Below are positions 46,265 to 54,429 of a stretch of 64,000 nucleotides of DNA, piece after piece. The stretch comes from Zoogloeaceae bacterium (GTDB lineage Bacteria > Pseudomonadota > Gammaproteobacteria > Burkholderiales > Rhodocyclaceae): assembly GCA_031277315.1 (NCBI GenBank), contig JAITMP010000042.1:1-64000 (forward strand). Direction: 5' to 3'. Position 1 is the stretch's first letter; each line of letters begins with the position of its first letter. A program made the translations under genes and the position numbers. The notes below the pieces were generated by a model. That model saw only the letters and a program-made list of their open reading frames with translations. It ran no database searches and was not told the origin of the DNA.

Positions 46265-46293
46265 CGCGACAATGAAAATAAGGTGGATCAAAA

Positions 46294-46770
46294 TTGGGGT
46301 CTATCACCATTAACGAATTTATCGATCTGATCGCGGGGATCACCGGCCGGATTGCCGGGCAGCCGCTGGACGATCAACTCGCTGCCCGCCTGAACGCCGA
46401 ATTTCCGGCTGAGGGCGCCGGGTTCGAGCGCATCGCCGCCGCTTGCCGGGAGGCGGTCGCGGCGGGCTGGCTGTGCAACCGCGAAGCGGGCGGCATCAAG
46501 TTCAGCCGCGCCGCCAAGCCGACGGCGACGACGCACGGTTTCAGCATTGATGTCGTCATGATGGATAATTGCAAGGGACCGTATCATCGCCATCCGAATG
46601 GCGAGATCGACATGATTATGCCGCTGGACGCGGAGGCGAAGTTCGACGGCCACGGCAAAGGCTGGCTGGTTTATCCGGCCGGTCACGCGCACCACCCGGT
46701 TGTGACAGGCGGCAAAGCCATCGTGCTTTACCTGTTGCCGGGCGGTGCAATTGAATTCACTCAAATATAA
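46294..46770 (+). CDS. DUF4863 family protein of benzoate gene clusters
   Basis: 158 residues. A helical N-terminus (about 1-70) is followed by a cupin-like half with PYHRHPNGEIDMIMPLD and YPAGHAHHPVV, whose histidines and glutamate look like a metal site. Members of this family occur beside benzoate-CoA ligase genes; some relatives have been linked to 4-hydroxylaminobenzoate conversion, which is not shown here. The start is TTG with AGGTGG 7 bases upstream. The benzoate-CoA ligase follows after about 70 bases with its own strong ribosome site. Confidence 0.7.
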   Translation: MGSITINEFIDLIAGITGRIAGQPLDDQLAARLNAEFPAEGAGFERIAAACREAVAAGWLCNREAGGIKFSRAAKPTATTHGFSIDVVMMDNCKGPYHRHPNGEIDMIMPLDAEAKFDGHGKGWLVYPAGHAHHPVVTGGKAIVLYLLPGGAIEFTQI

Positions 46771-46843
46771 GCAGGTGAAAATGGCCGCCGGGAAATTCAT
46801 TTGCCGGCAAAAAGGAAACGACATTCAGAGGAGGTAAAACGAC

Positions 46844-48424
46844 ATGCCGCAGCTTTCAATGGCCGACCACGGCTTTTCGCCGCCGCGCGTCCATGTGCCG
46901 CGAGATTACAACGCCGCTTACGATTTGATCCATCGCAACCTGCAAGCCGGGCGCGGAGGAAAAACGGCGTTCATCGACGATTATGGCAGCTACACCTATG
47001 ACGAACTGGCCGAGCGGGTGAACCGCTTCAGCAACGCGCTGGCCGATCTGGGCATCGCGCAGGAATCGCGCGTCATGCTGTGCCTGCTCGACACTGTTAA
47101 TTTTCCCACCGCCTTCCTCGGCAGCATTCAGGCCGGCGTGGTGCCGATCGCGGCCAACACCCTGCTGACGCCGTCCGACTACGACTATATGCTGGGCGAT
47201 TCGCGCGCCTGCGCGCTGGTCGTCTCCGAGACGCTGTGGCCGCAGTTCGCCGAGATCGTCGGCAAGCACAAGAACCTCAAGCACGTCATCATCTCGGGCA
47301 AGGACGGCAAGGGCCGGCTGCTGCTTTCCGACTTGGTGGACAAGGCTTCGACGCAGTTCACGCCGGCGCCGACCACCTGCGACGACATGTGCTTCTGGCT
47401 GTATTCCTCCGGCTCCACCGGTGCGCCGAAAGGCACGGTGCATCTTCACTCGCACCTGATCCAGACCGCCGAACTCTACGCGCGGCCGGTGCTCGGCATC
47501 CGCGAAGACGATCTGGTGTTCTCCGCCGCCAAGCTGTTCTTCGCTTACGGTCTGGGCAACGGCATGACCTTCCCGATGGCGGTGGGCGCCACCGCGATCC
47601 TGATGTCCGAGCGGCCGACGCCGCAGGCAGTGTTCAAGCGTCTGCGCGAGCAAAAGCCGACGATTTTCTACGGCGTGCCGACGCTCTACGCCGGCTTGCT
47701 CGTCAGTCCGGAACTGCCGCGGCCCGGCGACCTGCGCCTGCGCGTGTGCACCTCCGCCGGCGAGGCGCTGCCGGCCGACATCGGCAAGCGCTGGACGGAG
47801 CATTTCGGCATCGAGATTCTCGATGGCATCGGCTCCACCGAGATGCTGCATATTTTTCTCTCCAACCGTCCGGGCGAGGTGCGCTACGGCACCACCGGCA
47901 AGGCAGTGCCCGGCTATGAGCTGCGCGTGATCGGCGAGGACGGCAAGCCGGTGGCCGACGGCGAACCGGGCGAGTTGCAGATCAGCGGCCCGTCCGCCGC
48001 CGCGATGTACTGGAACCAGCGCGAAAAATCGCGCCATACTTTCATGGGCGACTGGACGCGCAGCGGCGATAAATACATCCGCGACGCCGACGGCTATTTC
48101 CACTACTGCGGCCGCTCCGACGACATGCTCAAGGTTTCCGGCATCTACGTCTCGCCCTTCGAGGTCGAGGCGGCGCTGATGACGCACGAAGCGGTGCTGG
48201 AGGCGGCGGTGGTCGCCCATGCGGACATTGACGAGCTGATCAAGCCGAAGGCTTTCGTCGTGCTCAAGCCGGGCGTGACGGCGTCCGGCGCGCTTGCCGA
48301 CGCACTCAAGCAGCACGTGAAGGACAAGCTGGCGCCGTACAAGTATCCGCGCTGGCTGGATTTCGTCGCCGAGCTGCCGAAAACCGCGACGGGCAAAATC
48401 CAGCGTTTCAAATTGCGCGCTTAA
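46844..48424 (+). CDS. bclA: Benzoate-CoA ligase
   Basis: 526 residues, the usual length of benzoate-CoA ligases. It makes benzoyl-CoA from benzoate, ATP and CoA. Motifs: WLYSSGSTGAPKGTVHLH (about 183-200), DGIGSTEMLHIFLSNRPGEVRYG (split around residue 327-348), and the C-terminal KTATGKIQRFKLR with the catalytic Lys. The sequence around ADHGFSPPRVHVPRDYNAA at the N-terminus is typical of BclA/BadA rather than fatty acid ligases. A GAGGAGG site lies upstream. It is the key link of this cluster to benzoate. Confidence 0.92.
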   Translation: MPQLSMADHGFSPPRVHVPRDYNAAYDLIHRNLQAGRGGKTAFIDDYGSYTYDELAERVNRFSNALADLGIAQESRVMLCLLDTVNFPTAFLGSIQAGVVPIAANTLLTPSDYDYMLGDSRACALVVSETLWPQFAEIVGKHKNLKHVIISGKDGKGRLLLSDLVDKASTQFTPAPTTCDDMCFWLYSSGSTGAPKGTVHLHSHLIQTAELYARPVLGIREDDLVFSAAKLFFAYGLGNGMTFPMAVGATAILMSERPTPQAVFKRLREQKPTIFYGVPTLYAGLLVSPELPRPGDLRLRVCTSAGEALPADIGKRWTEHFGIEILDGIGSTEMLHIFLSNRPGEVRYGTTGKAVPGYELRVIGEDGKPVADGEPGELQISGPSAAAMYWNQREKSRHTFMGDWTRSGDKYIRDADGYFHYCGRSDDMLKVSGIYVSPFEVEAALMTHEAVLEAAVVAHADIDELIKPKAFVVLKPGVTASGALADALKQHVKDKLAPYKYPRWLDFVAELPKTATGKIQRFKLRA

Positions 48425-48450
48425 GTTGCGTTTGGCGTATCGTCCATGCC

Positions 48451-49140
48451 ATGCGTGTCCTGATTATCGAGGATGACTTCGACATCGCCGGAAATCTGTG
48501 CGATTTCCTGGAGAACCGCGGCCATGCGGCGGATCTGGCGAGCGACGGCGTCAACGGCCTGCACATGGCGGTATCGCGAGAATTTGATGCCGTCGTCCTC
48601 GATCTCGGGCTGCCCGGCATGGACGGCCTGAGTCTTTGTCGCAAGCTGCGCCGCGAGGCGCGGCGCGACGTGCCGATTCTGGTGCTGACCGCCCGCGATA
48701 CGCTTGACGACAAGCTGGCGGCGTTCGCTTCCGGCGCCGACGATTACCTGGTCAAGCCTTTCGCCCTGCGCGAAGTGGAGGCGCGGTTGAACGCCCTGTT
48801 CGCCCGCCGCTGCGGCCGGGTGATCGACAACCGGCTGGTGTTCGGCTGCGTCGAATTCGATCCGGTCAGCATGCTGGTGGCGGTGGAGGGCCGCCCGGTG
48901 CGCCTGTCGCGCAAGTGCCTGCGCCTGCTGGAAACCTTGATGCGGGTGCCGAACCGCGTGCACAGCCGCGGCGAACTCGAATCGACGGTATGGGGCGACG
49001 AGCAGCCGATGAGCGACACGCTGCGCAGCCATATGCACATCCTGCGCCGCGCCCTGACCGATTCGCGCGGCCATTCACCCATCGAGACGGTACACGGCAT
49101 CGGCTATCGCTTCAGCCATTCGGATGCTCGCCCGGCGTAG
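48451..49140 (+). CDS. OmpR-family response regulator
   Basis: 229 residues: receiver domain with DD near the start (IIEDDFD), the phospho-acceptor in VVLDLGLPGMDG (Asp about 51), Thr in VLTARD and Lys in YLVKPF; then a winged-helix DNA-binding domain (about 130-225). It overlaps the sensor kinase by 17 bases. Location between the CoA ligase and the binding proteins suggests control of transport or aromatic genes (inference). Confidence 0.92.
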   Translation: MRVLIIEDDFDIAGNLCDFLENRGHAADLASDGVNGLHMAVSREFDAVVLDLGLPGMDGLSLCRKLRREARRDVPILVLTARDTLDDKLAAFASGADDYLVKPFALREVEARLNALFARRCGRVIDNRLVFGCVEFDPVSMLVAVEGRPVRLSRKCLRLLETLMRVPNRVHSRGELESTVWGDEQPMSDTLRSHMHILRRALTDSRGHSPIETVHGIGYRFSHSDARPA

Positions 49141-50464
49141 CCTTCGCTTCAAGTTCACCTCGGCGTTTACCATCGCCGGTCTGGTGCTGGTGCTGTCGCA
49201 CGCCATCGTCATCTTCCATCTCAACCGGCAGCAGGAAGCCCAGTTGATCGACCAGATCGTCTCCGACGAGATGGAAGATTTGCTGCAATCGTATCTGCGC
49301 GACGGCGCCGGCGACGGCCCGCCGGTGGAGCAGATGCAGTACTACGCGGTGCGGCCGGACACCGAGGCGTTGTCGCTGCGCAAATGGTTCCGCGTCAGTT
49401 GGCTGGCGCGCGGCTATGTCGCCAGCACGCCCGCCGAGCGGGCGCGGCTGCCGGAGGAACTGCGCGCGCTGGAGCCGGGTTTTCACGATGTGCACAGCGG
49501 CTCCAACTTGTACCGGGTCGAGGTGCGGGAAATCGGCGAGACGCGCTTCTACCTGACCTATGCGGTGGCGCTGCACGTCGAGCGCGGATACAAGTTCACC
49601 GTCGCGCTGATTCTCAGCGCCGGGCTGACGCTGCTGCTGACGACGCTGATCGGGTTGTGGCTGTCCGGGCGCCTGACGCGGCAGATCGAGGATCTGGCGA
49701 GCCGCGTGCGGCAACTGGACGGCCAGCTTGCCGACGACACGCTGGAAAACCATTACCGCGAGCGCGAAGTCGCCGCGCTCGCGGCGGCTTTCGACGGCTA
49801 CCGCGAGCGCACGGTCCGGCTGCTTGAACGCGAGCGCGCCTTTACTGCCGATGTCAGCCACGAACTGCGCACGCCGCTCACCGCCATCCAGACCGGCAGC
49901 GAACTGCTGCTCGACGAACCGGGTTTGCCGGCGAAGGGGCGCGAGCAGGTCGAGCGGATCGCCCGTGGCGCGGCGCGGCTGTCGGGGCTGGTCGAGGCTT
50001 TTTTGTTGCTGGCGCGCGAACAGGCGGGCGGCGAGCGCGACGCCATTGATCTGCTCGAATGCGCCGAGCAGGCGGTCGATTCGGTGCGCGAGCGGGCGCA
50101 GGCGAAGGGCCTGACGCTGGCGCTGGCGGTGCCGGCGGGCATCGTCGTGCATGCGCCGCGCAACGCGCTGCAAGTGGTGCTGTCGAACCTGCTCGGGAAT
50201 GCCGTCCGCTACACCGAGTCGGGCGGCATCCGCCTGAGCGCCAGCGACCAGACGGTGGAGATCGTCGATACCGGCTGCGGCGTCGAGCCGGGCAAGATTC
50301 CCGACCTGTTCCGCCGCTTCCGTCGCGGCGATGTCCGCAGCGGCGAAGGGTTCGGCCTCGGCCTGGCCATTGTCAAGCGCATCTGCGAGCAGATCGGCTG
50401 GCGGATCGGCATCGAGCCGCGCCCCGAGGGCGGCACCCGCGTGCTGTTGACGCTGATGCCGTGA
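49124..50464 (+). CDS. Membrane sensor histidine kinase
   Basis: 446 residues. Membrane segments are at about 11-32 and 152-177, flanking a periplasmic sensor domain of about 120 residues. A HAMP-like linker is followed by the H-box FTADVSHELRTPLTAIQ (His about 246), then N, G1 and G2 boxes (NLLGNAVRYTESG; IVDTGCGVEPGKI; GFGLGLAIVKRI). It partners the preceding regulator. The ligand is unknown; an extracytoplasmic aromatic acid is plausible from context. Confidence 0.92.
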   Translation: MLARRSLRFKFTSAFTIAGLVLVLSHAIVIFHLNRQQEAQLIDQIVSDEMEDLLQSYLRDGAGDGPPVEQMQYYAVRPDTEALSLRKWFRVSWLARGYVASTPAERARLPEELRALEPGFHDVHSGSNLYRVEVREIGETRFYLTYAVALHVERGYKFTVALILSAGLTLLLTTLIGLWLSGRLTRQIEDLASRVRQLDGQLADDTLENHYREREVAALAAAFDGYRERTVRLLERERAFTADVSHELRTPLTAIQTGSELLLDEPGLPAKGREQVERIARGAARLSGLVEAFLLLAREQAGGERDAIDLLECAEQAVDSVRERAQAKGLTLALAVPAGIVVHAPRNALQVVLSNLLGNAVRYTESGGIRLSASDQTVEIVDTGCGVEPGKIPDLFRRFRRGDVRSGEGFGLGLAIVKRICEQIGWRIGIEPRPEGGTRVLLTLMP

Positions 50465-50482
50465 TTCAAGCCGGATTTTTGC

Positions 50483-50511
50483 TTGACGCGGCGAAACGGA
50501 AGTGTTGTGAT
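50483..50511 (+). promoter_or_regulatory. Promoter of the first binding-protein gene
   Basis: TTGACG, a 17-base spacer and TGTGAT. The sequence from about 50479 to 50515 is nearly identical to 52122-52158, upstream of the second binding-protein gene, which supports a conserved function. Confidence 0.55.
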
Positions 50512-50586
50512 TACCCCCTGCGATTGCAGAGGGTATGAACAATTTAATACCCGACCAAATATGATTGATTATGAACGGAGGGAAAA

Positions 50587-51792
50587 GTGGAAAAGACGAA
50601 TAACAGTTTCGACCGCCGCGAGTTTCTGAAAGGCACATCGGCGATTGCCGGCGCGTCCGCCGTTGGCACGCTGGCGCCGCTCAGCCTTGCCCGCGCGCAG
50701 GGCGCCAAGCTGAGAGTCGGCTTGATGCTGCCGTACACCGGCACCTATACGCCGCTGGGCATAGCGATCACCAACGGCTTCAAGCTGGCGGTGGAAGAAC
50801 ATGGCGGCAAGCTCGGCGGGCGGGAAGTGGAATACTTTGTGGTGGATGACGAATCCAACCCCGCCAAGGCGCCGGAGAACACCAACAAGCTGATCCAGCG
50901 CGACAGGGTGGATGTGCTGATCGGCACCGTGCACTCCGGCGTGGCGCTGGGCATGGCCAAGGTTGTCCGCGAGACGGGCGTCCTCTGGCTGAACACCAAC
51001 GCCGGCGCCGACGATGTGACCGGGGCGCTGTGCGCGCTCAACATCTTCCGCACCTCGTTCTCCAACTGGCAGACGACGTATCCCCTCGGCAAGGTGGTGT
51101 GGGAGCGGGGCCACAAAAATGCCGTTTTCATCACCTGGAAATACGCCGGCGGCGAAGAGCATTGCCGGGGGTTCCGCGAGGGTTTCGAGAAAGCGGGCGG
51201 CACGCTCACCAAGGAGTTGTACCTTCCCTTCCCGCAGGTCGAGTTCCAGGCGCTGCTGACGGAGATCGCCAGCATCAAGCCGGACGCGGTGGCGGCTTTC
51301 TTCGCCGGCGTCGGCGCCGGCAAGTTCCTCAAGGACTATGCCGCTTCCGGGCTGAAAGGCAAGATTCCGCTCTACGGCAACGGCTTCCTCACCGACGGCG
51401 TGCTGGATGCCATCGGCGACGCCGCCGAGGGGCTTGAGACGACGCTGCATTATGCGGACAACCTCAATTTGCCGAAAGACAAGGCGTTCCGCCTCGCTTA
51501 CGCCAAAACCTGGAAATTGCAGCCAGACGTGTATGCCGTGCAAGGCTACGACGCCGGTCACTTGCTGGCCGCCGGCCTTGACGCAGTGAAGGGCGACATT
51601 TCCAACAAGGTGGGCATCATCAAGGCCATGGAATCGGCCAAGATCGACAGCCCGCGTGGCGCCTGGACGCTGTCGAAGGCGCACAACCCGATACAGGACA
51701 TTTATCTGCGCAAGGTGGTCGGCAACCAGAACGTGGTGCAGGGCGTGGCCTGGAAGGCGCTGGCTGATCCGGCGCGCGGCTGCAAGGCTTGA
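50587..51792 (+). CDS. Branched-chain-type ABC transporter substrate-binding protein, copy 1
   Basis: 401 residues. The N-terminus carries a twin-arginine signal (DRREFLKGTSAIAG) with cleavage near ARAQG, so the protein is exported folded. The mature part is a LivJ-type periplasmic binding protein (LRVGLMLPYTGTYTPLG; GTVHSGVALGMAKV). With LivHMGF downstream and the benzoate-CoA ligase upstream, an aromatic acid is the likely ligand. The start is GTG preceded by GGAGGG. A near-identical copy follows. Confidence 0.88.
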   Translation: MEKTNNSFDRREFLKGTSAIAGASAVGTLAPLSLARAQGAKLRVGLMLPYTGTYTPLGIAITNGFKLAVEEHGGKLGGREVEYFVVDDESNPAKAPENTNKLIQRDRVDVLIGTVHSGVALGMAKVVRETGVLWLNTNAGADDVTGALCALNIFRTSFSNWQTTYPLGKVVWERGHKNAVFITWKYAGGEEHCRGFREGFEKAGGTLTKELYLPFPQVEFQALLTEIASIKPDAVAAFFAGVGAGKFLKDYAASGLKGKIPLYGNGFLTDGVLDAIGDAAEGLETTLHYADNLNLPKDKAFRLAYAKTWKLQPDVYAVQGYDAGHLLAAGLDAVKGDISNKVGIIKAMESAKIDSPRGAWTLSKAHNPIQDIYLRKVVGNQNVVQGVAWKALADPARGCKA

Positions 51793-51812
51793 TCGTTGGA
51801 TTGTTGATCTGT

Positions 51813-51858
51813 CATCCCCCGCGGCAGGGAATGTGGATTTCCCCTTCCCGCGGGGATG
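51813..51858 (+). repeat. Hairpin repeat after binding protein 1
   Basis: Imperfect inverted repeat: CATCCCCCGCGG... pairs with ...CCGCGGGGATG around a centre GTGGATTTCCC. A related element with the same centre follows copy 2 (53454-53497). It probably acts as a terminator or 3' stabiliser. Confidence 0.6.
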
Positions 51859-52125
51859 CGGGTTGCCGGCTCCGGCAACGCGATTTACGAAGATTTTATG
51901 ACTCCATGACCCGGATTTGATGCTCGTCCGACTAGACTTTCCGGCCAATAAACGTCGGCCATGACCGGCGAGCCGTGAAAATCGGGAGGAGGACGCGCCA
52001 TGTTTCGCGAACAAGGCTTGCTTCGCGGAGTCGTCTGGTCAGTCAAACCGTGTCATCCCTCTCCGCTTTCCACGTATTTTCCAGCTTCGCGCAAGCATTG
52101 TCCGCGTCAGGCGACGATATCTTGC

Positions 52126-52154
52126 TTGACGAAGGAAAACGGAAGTGTTGTGAT
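52126..52154 (+). promoter_or_regulatory. Promoter of the second binding-protein gene
   Basis: TTGACG, 17-base spacer, TGTGAT, identical in both hexamers and spacing to 50483-50511. Spacer and flanks (AAACGGAAGTG and TTGCTTGACG) are shared. Confidence 0.55.
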
Positions 52155-52234
52155 TGACCCTTGCAGTGACGGGGCCATGAATGCCGTTCGGTTCCGGATT
52201 AAAACGATTTATTACCAGAGGATGGAGGAAGAAA

Positions 52235-53440
52235 GTGGAAAAAACGAATCACGGTTTTGACCGCCGCGAGTTTCTGAAAGGCACGTCGGCGATTGCCGGC
52301 GCGTCCGCCGTTGGCACACTGGCGCCGCTCGGCCTCGCTCGCGCGCAGGGCGCCAAGCTGAGAGTCGGCTTGATGCTGCCGTACACCGGCACCTACACGC
52401 CGCTGGGCGTGGCGATCACCAACGGCTTCAAGCTGGCGGTGGAAGAGCGCGGCGGCAAACTCGGTGGCCGCGAGATCGAATATTTCGTGGTGGATGATGA
52501 ATCCAACCCCGGCAAGGCGCCGGAGAACACCAACAAGCTGATCCAGCGCGACAAGGTCGACGTGTTGATCGGCACCGTGCACTCCGGCGTGGCGATGGGC
52601 ATGGCCAAGATCGCGCGCGAGTCCGGCGTCCTCTGGCTGAACACCAATGCCGGCGCCGACGACGTGACCGGGCCGCTGTGCGCGCCGAATATTTTCCGCA
52701 CCTCTTTTTCCAACTGGCAGACGACCTATCCCCTCGGCAAGGTGCTCAAGGCGAAGGGCTACAATAATGCCGTCTTCATCACCTGGAAATATGCCGCCGG
52801 CGAGGAAATGCTGCGCGGCTTCCGCGAGGGCTTCGAGAAAGAAGGCGGCAAGCTCACCAAGGAGTTGTACCTTCCCTTCCCGCAGGTCGAGTTCCAGGCG
52901 CTGCTGACGGAGATTGCCAGCATCAAGCCGGATGCCGTGGTGTCCTTCTTCGCCGGCGTCGGCGCCGGCAAGTTCCTCAAGGACTATGCCGCTTCCGGGC
53001 TGAAAGGCAAGATTCCGCTCTACGGCAACGGCTTCCTCACCGACGGCGTGCTGGAAGCCATCGGCGATGCCGCCGAAGGCGTCGAGACGACGCTGCATTA
53101 CGGCGACAATCTGAACGTGCCGAAGGACAAGGCGTTCCGCCTGGCCTATGCGAAGGCGTGGAAATTGCAGCCCGACGTGTACGCCGTGCAGGGTTACGAC
53201 GCCGGCCAGTTGCTGGCCGCCGGCCTCGATGCGGTGAAGGGCGACATCTCCAACAAGGCGGGTGTCATCAAGGCCATGGAGTCGGCCAAGATCGACAGTC
53301 CGCGCGGCGCCTGGACGCTGTCGAAGGCGCACAACCCGGTGCAGGATATTTATCTGCGCAAGGTGGTCGGCAATCAGAACGTGGTGCAAAGCGTGGCCTG
53401 GAAGGCGCTGGCCGATCCGGCGCGCGGCTGCAAGGCTTGA
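52235..53440 (+). CDS. Branched-chain-type ABC transporter substrate-binding protein, copy 2
   Basis: 401 residues from GTG, the same length as copy 1 and differing at only a minority of positions. It shares the twin-arginine signal DRREFLKGTSAIAG. Differences include the segment around residue 178-205 (LKAKGYNNAVF versus VWERGHKNAVF) and EMLRGFREGFEKEGG. It is directly upstream of the permease genes. The two copies may bind different but related ligands or simply raise dosage. Confidence 0.88.
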   Translation: MEKTNHGFDRREFLKGTSAIAGASAVGTLAPLGLARAQGAKLRVGLMLPYTGTYTPLGVAITNGFKLAVEERGGKLGGREIEYFVVDDESNPGKAPENTNKLIQRDKVDVLIGTVHSGVAMGMAKIARESGVLWLNTNAGADDVTGPLCAPNIFRTSFSNWQTTYPLGKVLKAKGYNNAVFITWKYAAGEEMLRGFREGFEKEGGKLTKELYLPFPQVEFQALLTEIASIKPDAVVSFFAGVGAGKFLKDYAASGLKGKIPLYGNGFLTDGVLEAIGDAAEGVETTLHYGDNLNVPKDKAFRLAYAKAWKLQPDVYAVQGYDAGQLLAAGLDAVKGDISNKAGVIKAMESAKIDSPRGAWTLSKAHNPVQDIYLRKVVGNQNVVQSVAWKALADPARGCKA

Positions 53441-53453
53441 TTGATTCGTCATT

Positions 53454-53497
53454 CCGCGAAAGGGATATTCCGGCGTCGTGGATTTCCCTTTTCGCGG
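53454..53497 (+). repeat. Hairpin repeat after binding protein 2
   Basis: Arms CCGCGAAAGGGA and TCCCTTTTCGCGG around a centre holding GTGGATTTCCC, the counterpart of 51813-51858. It may reduce read-through from the abundant binding-protein message into livH. Confidence 0.6.
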
Positions 53498-53561
53498 GGA
53501 CGGCAGTCTGATCTGGCGGCGGTAGCCCGCCGCCGTTTCGCCTCAAGACAAATTTAACCAG

Positions 53562-54428
53562 ATGGATTTCGCTTTTTTCCTGATCCAGTTGCTGAACGGC
53601 CTGCAATACGGCTTGCTGCTGTTCCTTGTCGCCTCGGGGCTGACGCTGATCTTCGGCATCATGGGCATCATCAATCTCGCCCACGGCAGCTTCTACATGC
53701 TTGGAGCATATCTGGCCTGGTCGCTCGCCAGTCTGACCGGCAGCCTTGCGGCGGCCATCGCCCTCGGCATTCCGCTCACCGTTTTGTTCGGCATGGCGCT
53801 GGAATGGCTGCTGGTGCGCCGCCTCTACGACCGCGACCACTTGTTTCAGGTGCTGCTCACTTACGGCCTGATCCTCGTGTTCGAGGAGATACGCAGCATT
53901 CTCTGGGGCGACGACATGCACGGCGTGCCGGTGCCGGCGCTGCTCAACGCCTCGATTCCGCTGACCGACAACCTGTCCTATCCGGTGTATCGCCTGTTCA
54001 TCTCCGGCGTGTGCCTGCTGCTGGCATACGGCCTCTACCTGCTGATCAAGAAGACCCGGCTCGGCATGATGATTCGCGCCGGCGCCAGCAATCGCGACAT
54101 GGTTCAATCGCTCGGCATCAACATCAAGTTCATCTACACGCTGGTTTTTGCCGTCGGCGTGGCGCTGGCGGGCTTCGCCGGCATGATCAACGCGCCGCTC
54201 TCCTCGGTGTTCCCGAACATGGGCGGGCACGTGCTGATCATCTGCTTCGTGGTGGTGGTGATCGGCGGCATCGGCTCGGTGAAAGGCGCGATGGCCGCTT
54301 CGCTCATGATCGGGCTGGCCGACACCTTCGGTCAGGTGCTGGTGCCTGAAATGGCCGGCATGATCGTCTATCTGCTGATGGCCGTCGTGCTGATCTGGCG
54401 GCCCGCCGGCCTGTTCGGGAGAGCCTGA
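53562..54428 (+). CDS. livH: Branched-chain-type ABC transporter permease LivH
   Basis: 288 residues, about eight membrane segments. LNGLQYGLLLFLVASGLTLI and the MGIINLAHGSFYMLGAY motif define the LivH family. It forms half of the import channel with LivM. Its stop is one base from livM. Confidence 0.92.
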   Translation: MDFAFFLIQLLNGLQYGLLLFLVASGLTLIFGIMGIINLAHGSFYMLGAYLAWSLASLTGSLAAAIALGIPLTVLFGMALEWLLVRRLYDRDHLFQVLLTYGLILVFEEIRSILWGDDMHGVPVPALLNASIPLTDNLSYPVYRLFISGVCLLLAYGLYLLIKKTRLGMMIRAGASNRDMVQSLGINIKFIYTLVFAVGVALAGFAGMINAPLSSVFPNMGGHVLIICFVVVVIGGIGSVKGAMAASLMIGLADTFGQVLVPEMAGMIVYLLMAVVLIWRPAGLFGRA

Positions 54429-54429
54429 C

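Larger units (their letters stand above)
51793..52234. other. Gap between the two binding-protein genes
   Basis: 442 bases. It begins with a hairpin element (51813-51858) also found after copy 2, ends with the duplicated promoter (52126-52154) and a GGAGGAAG ribosome site, and holds about 260 bases in between in which I see no gene or further recognisable site. Confidence 0.6.
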
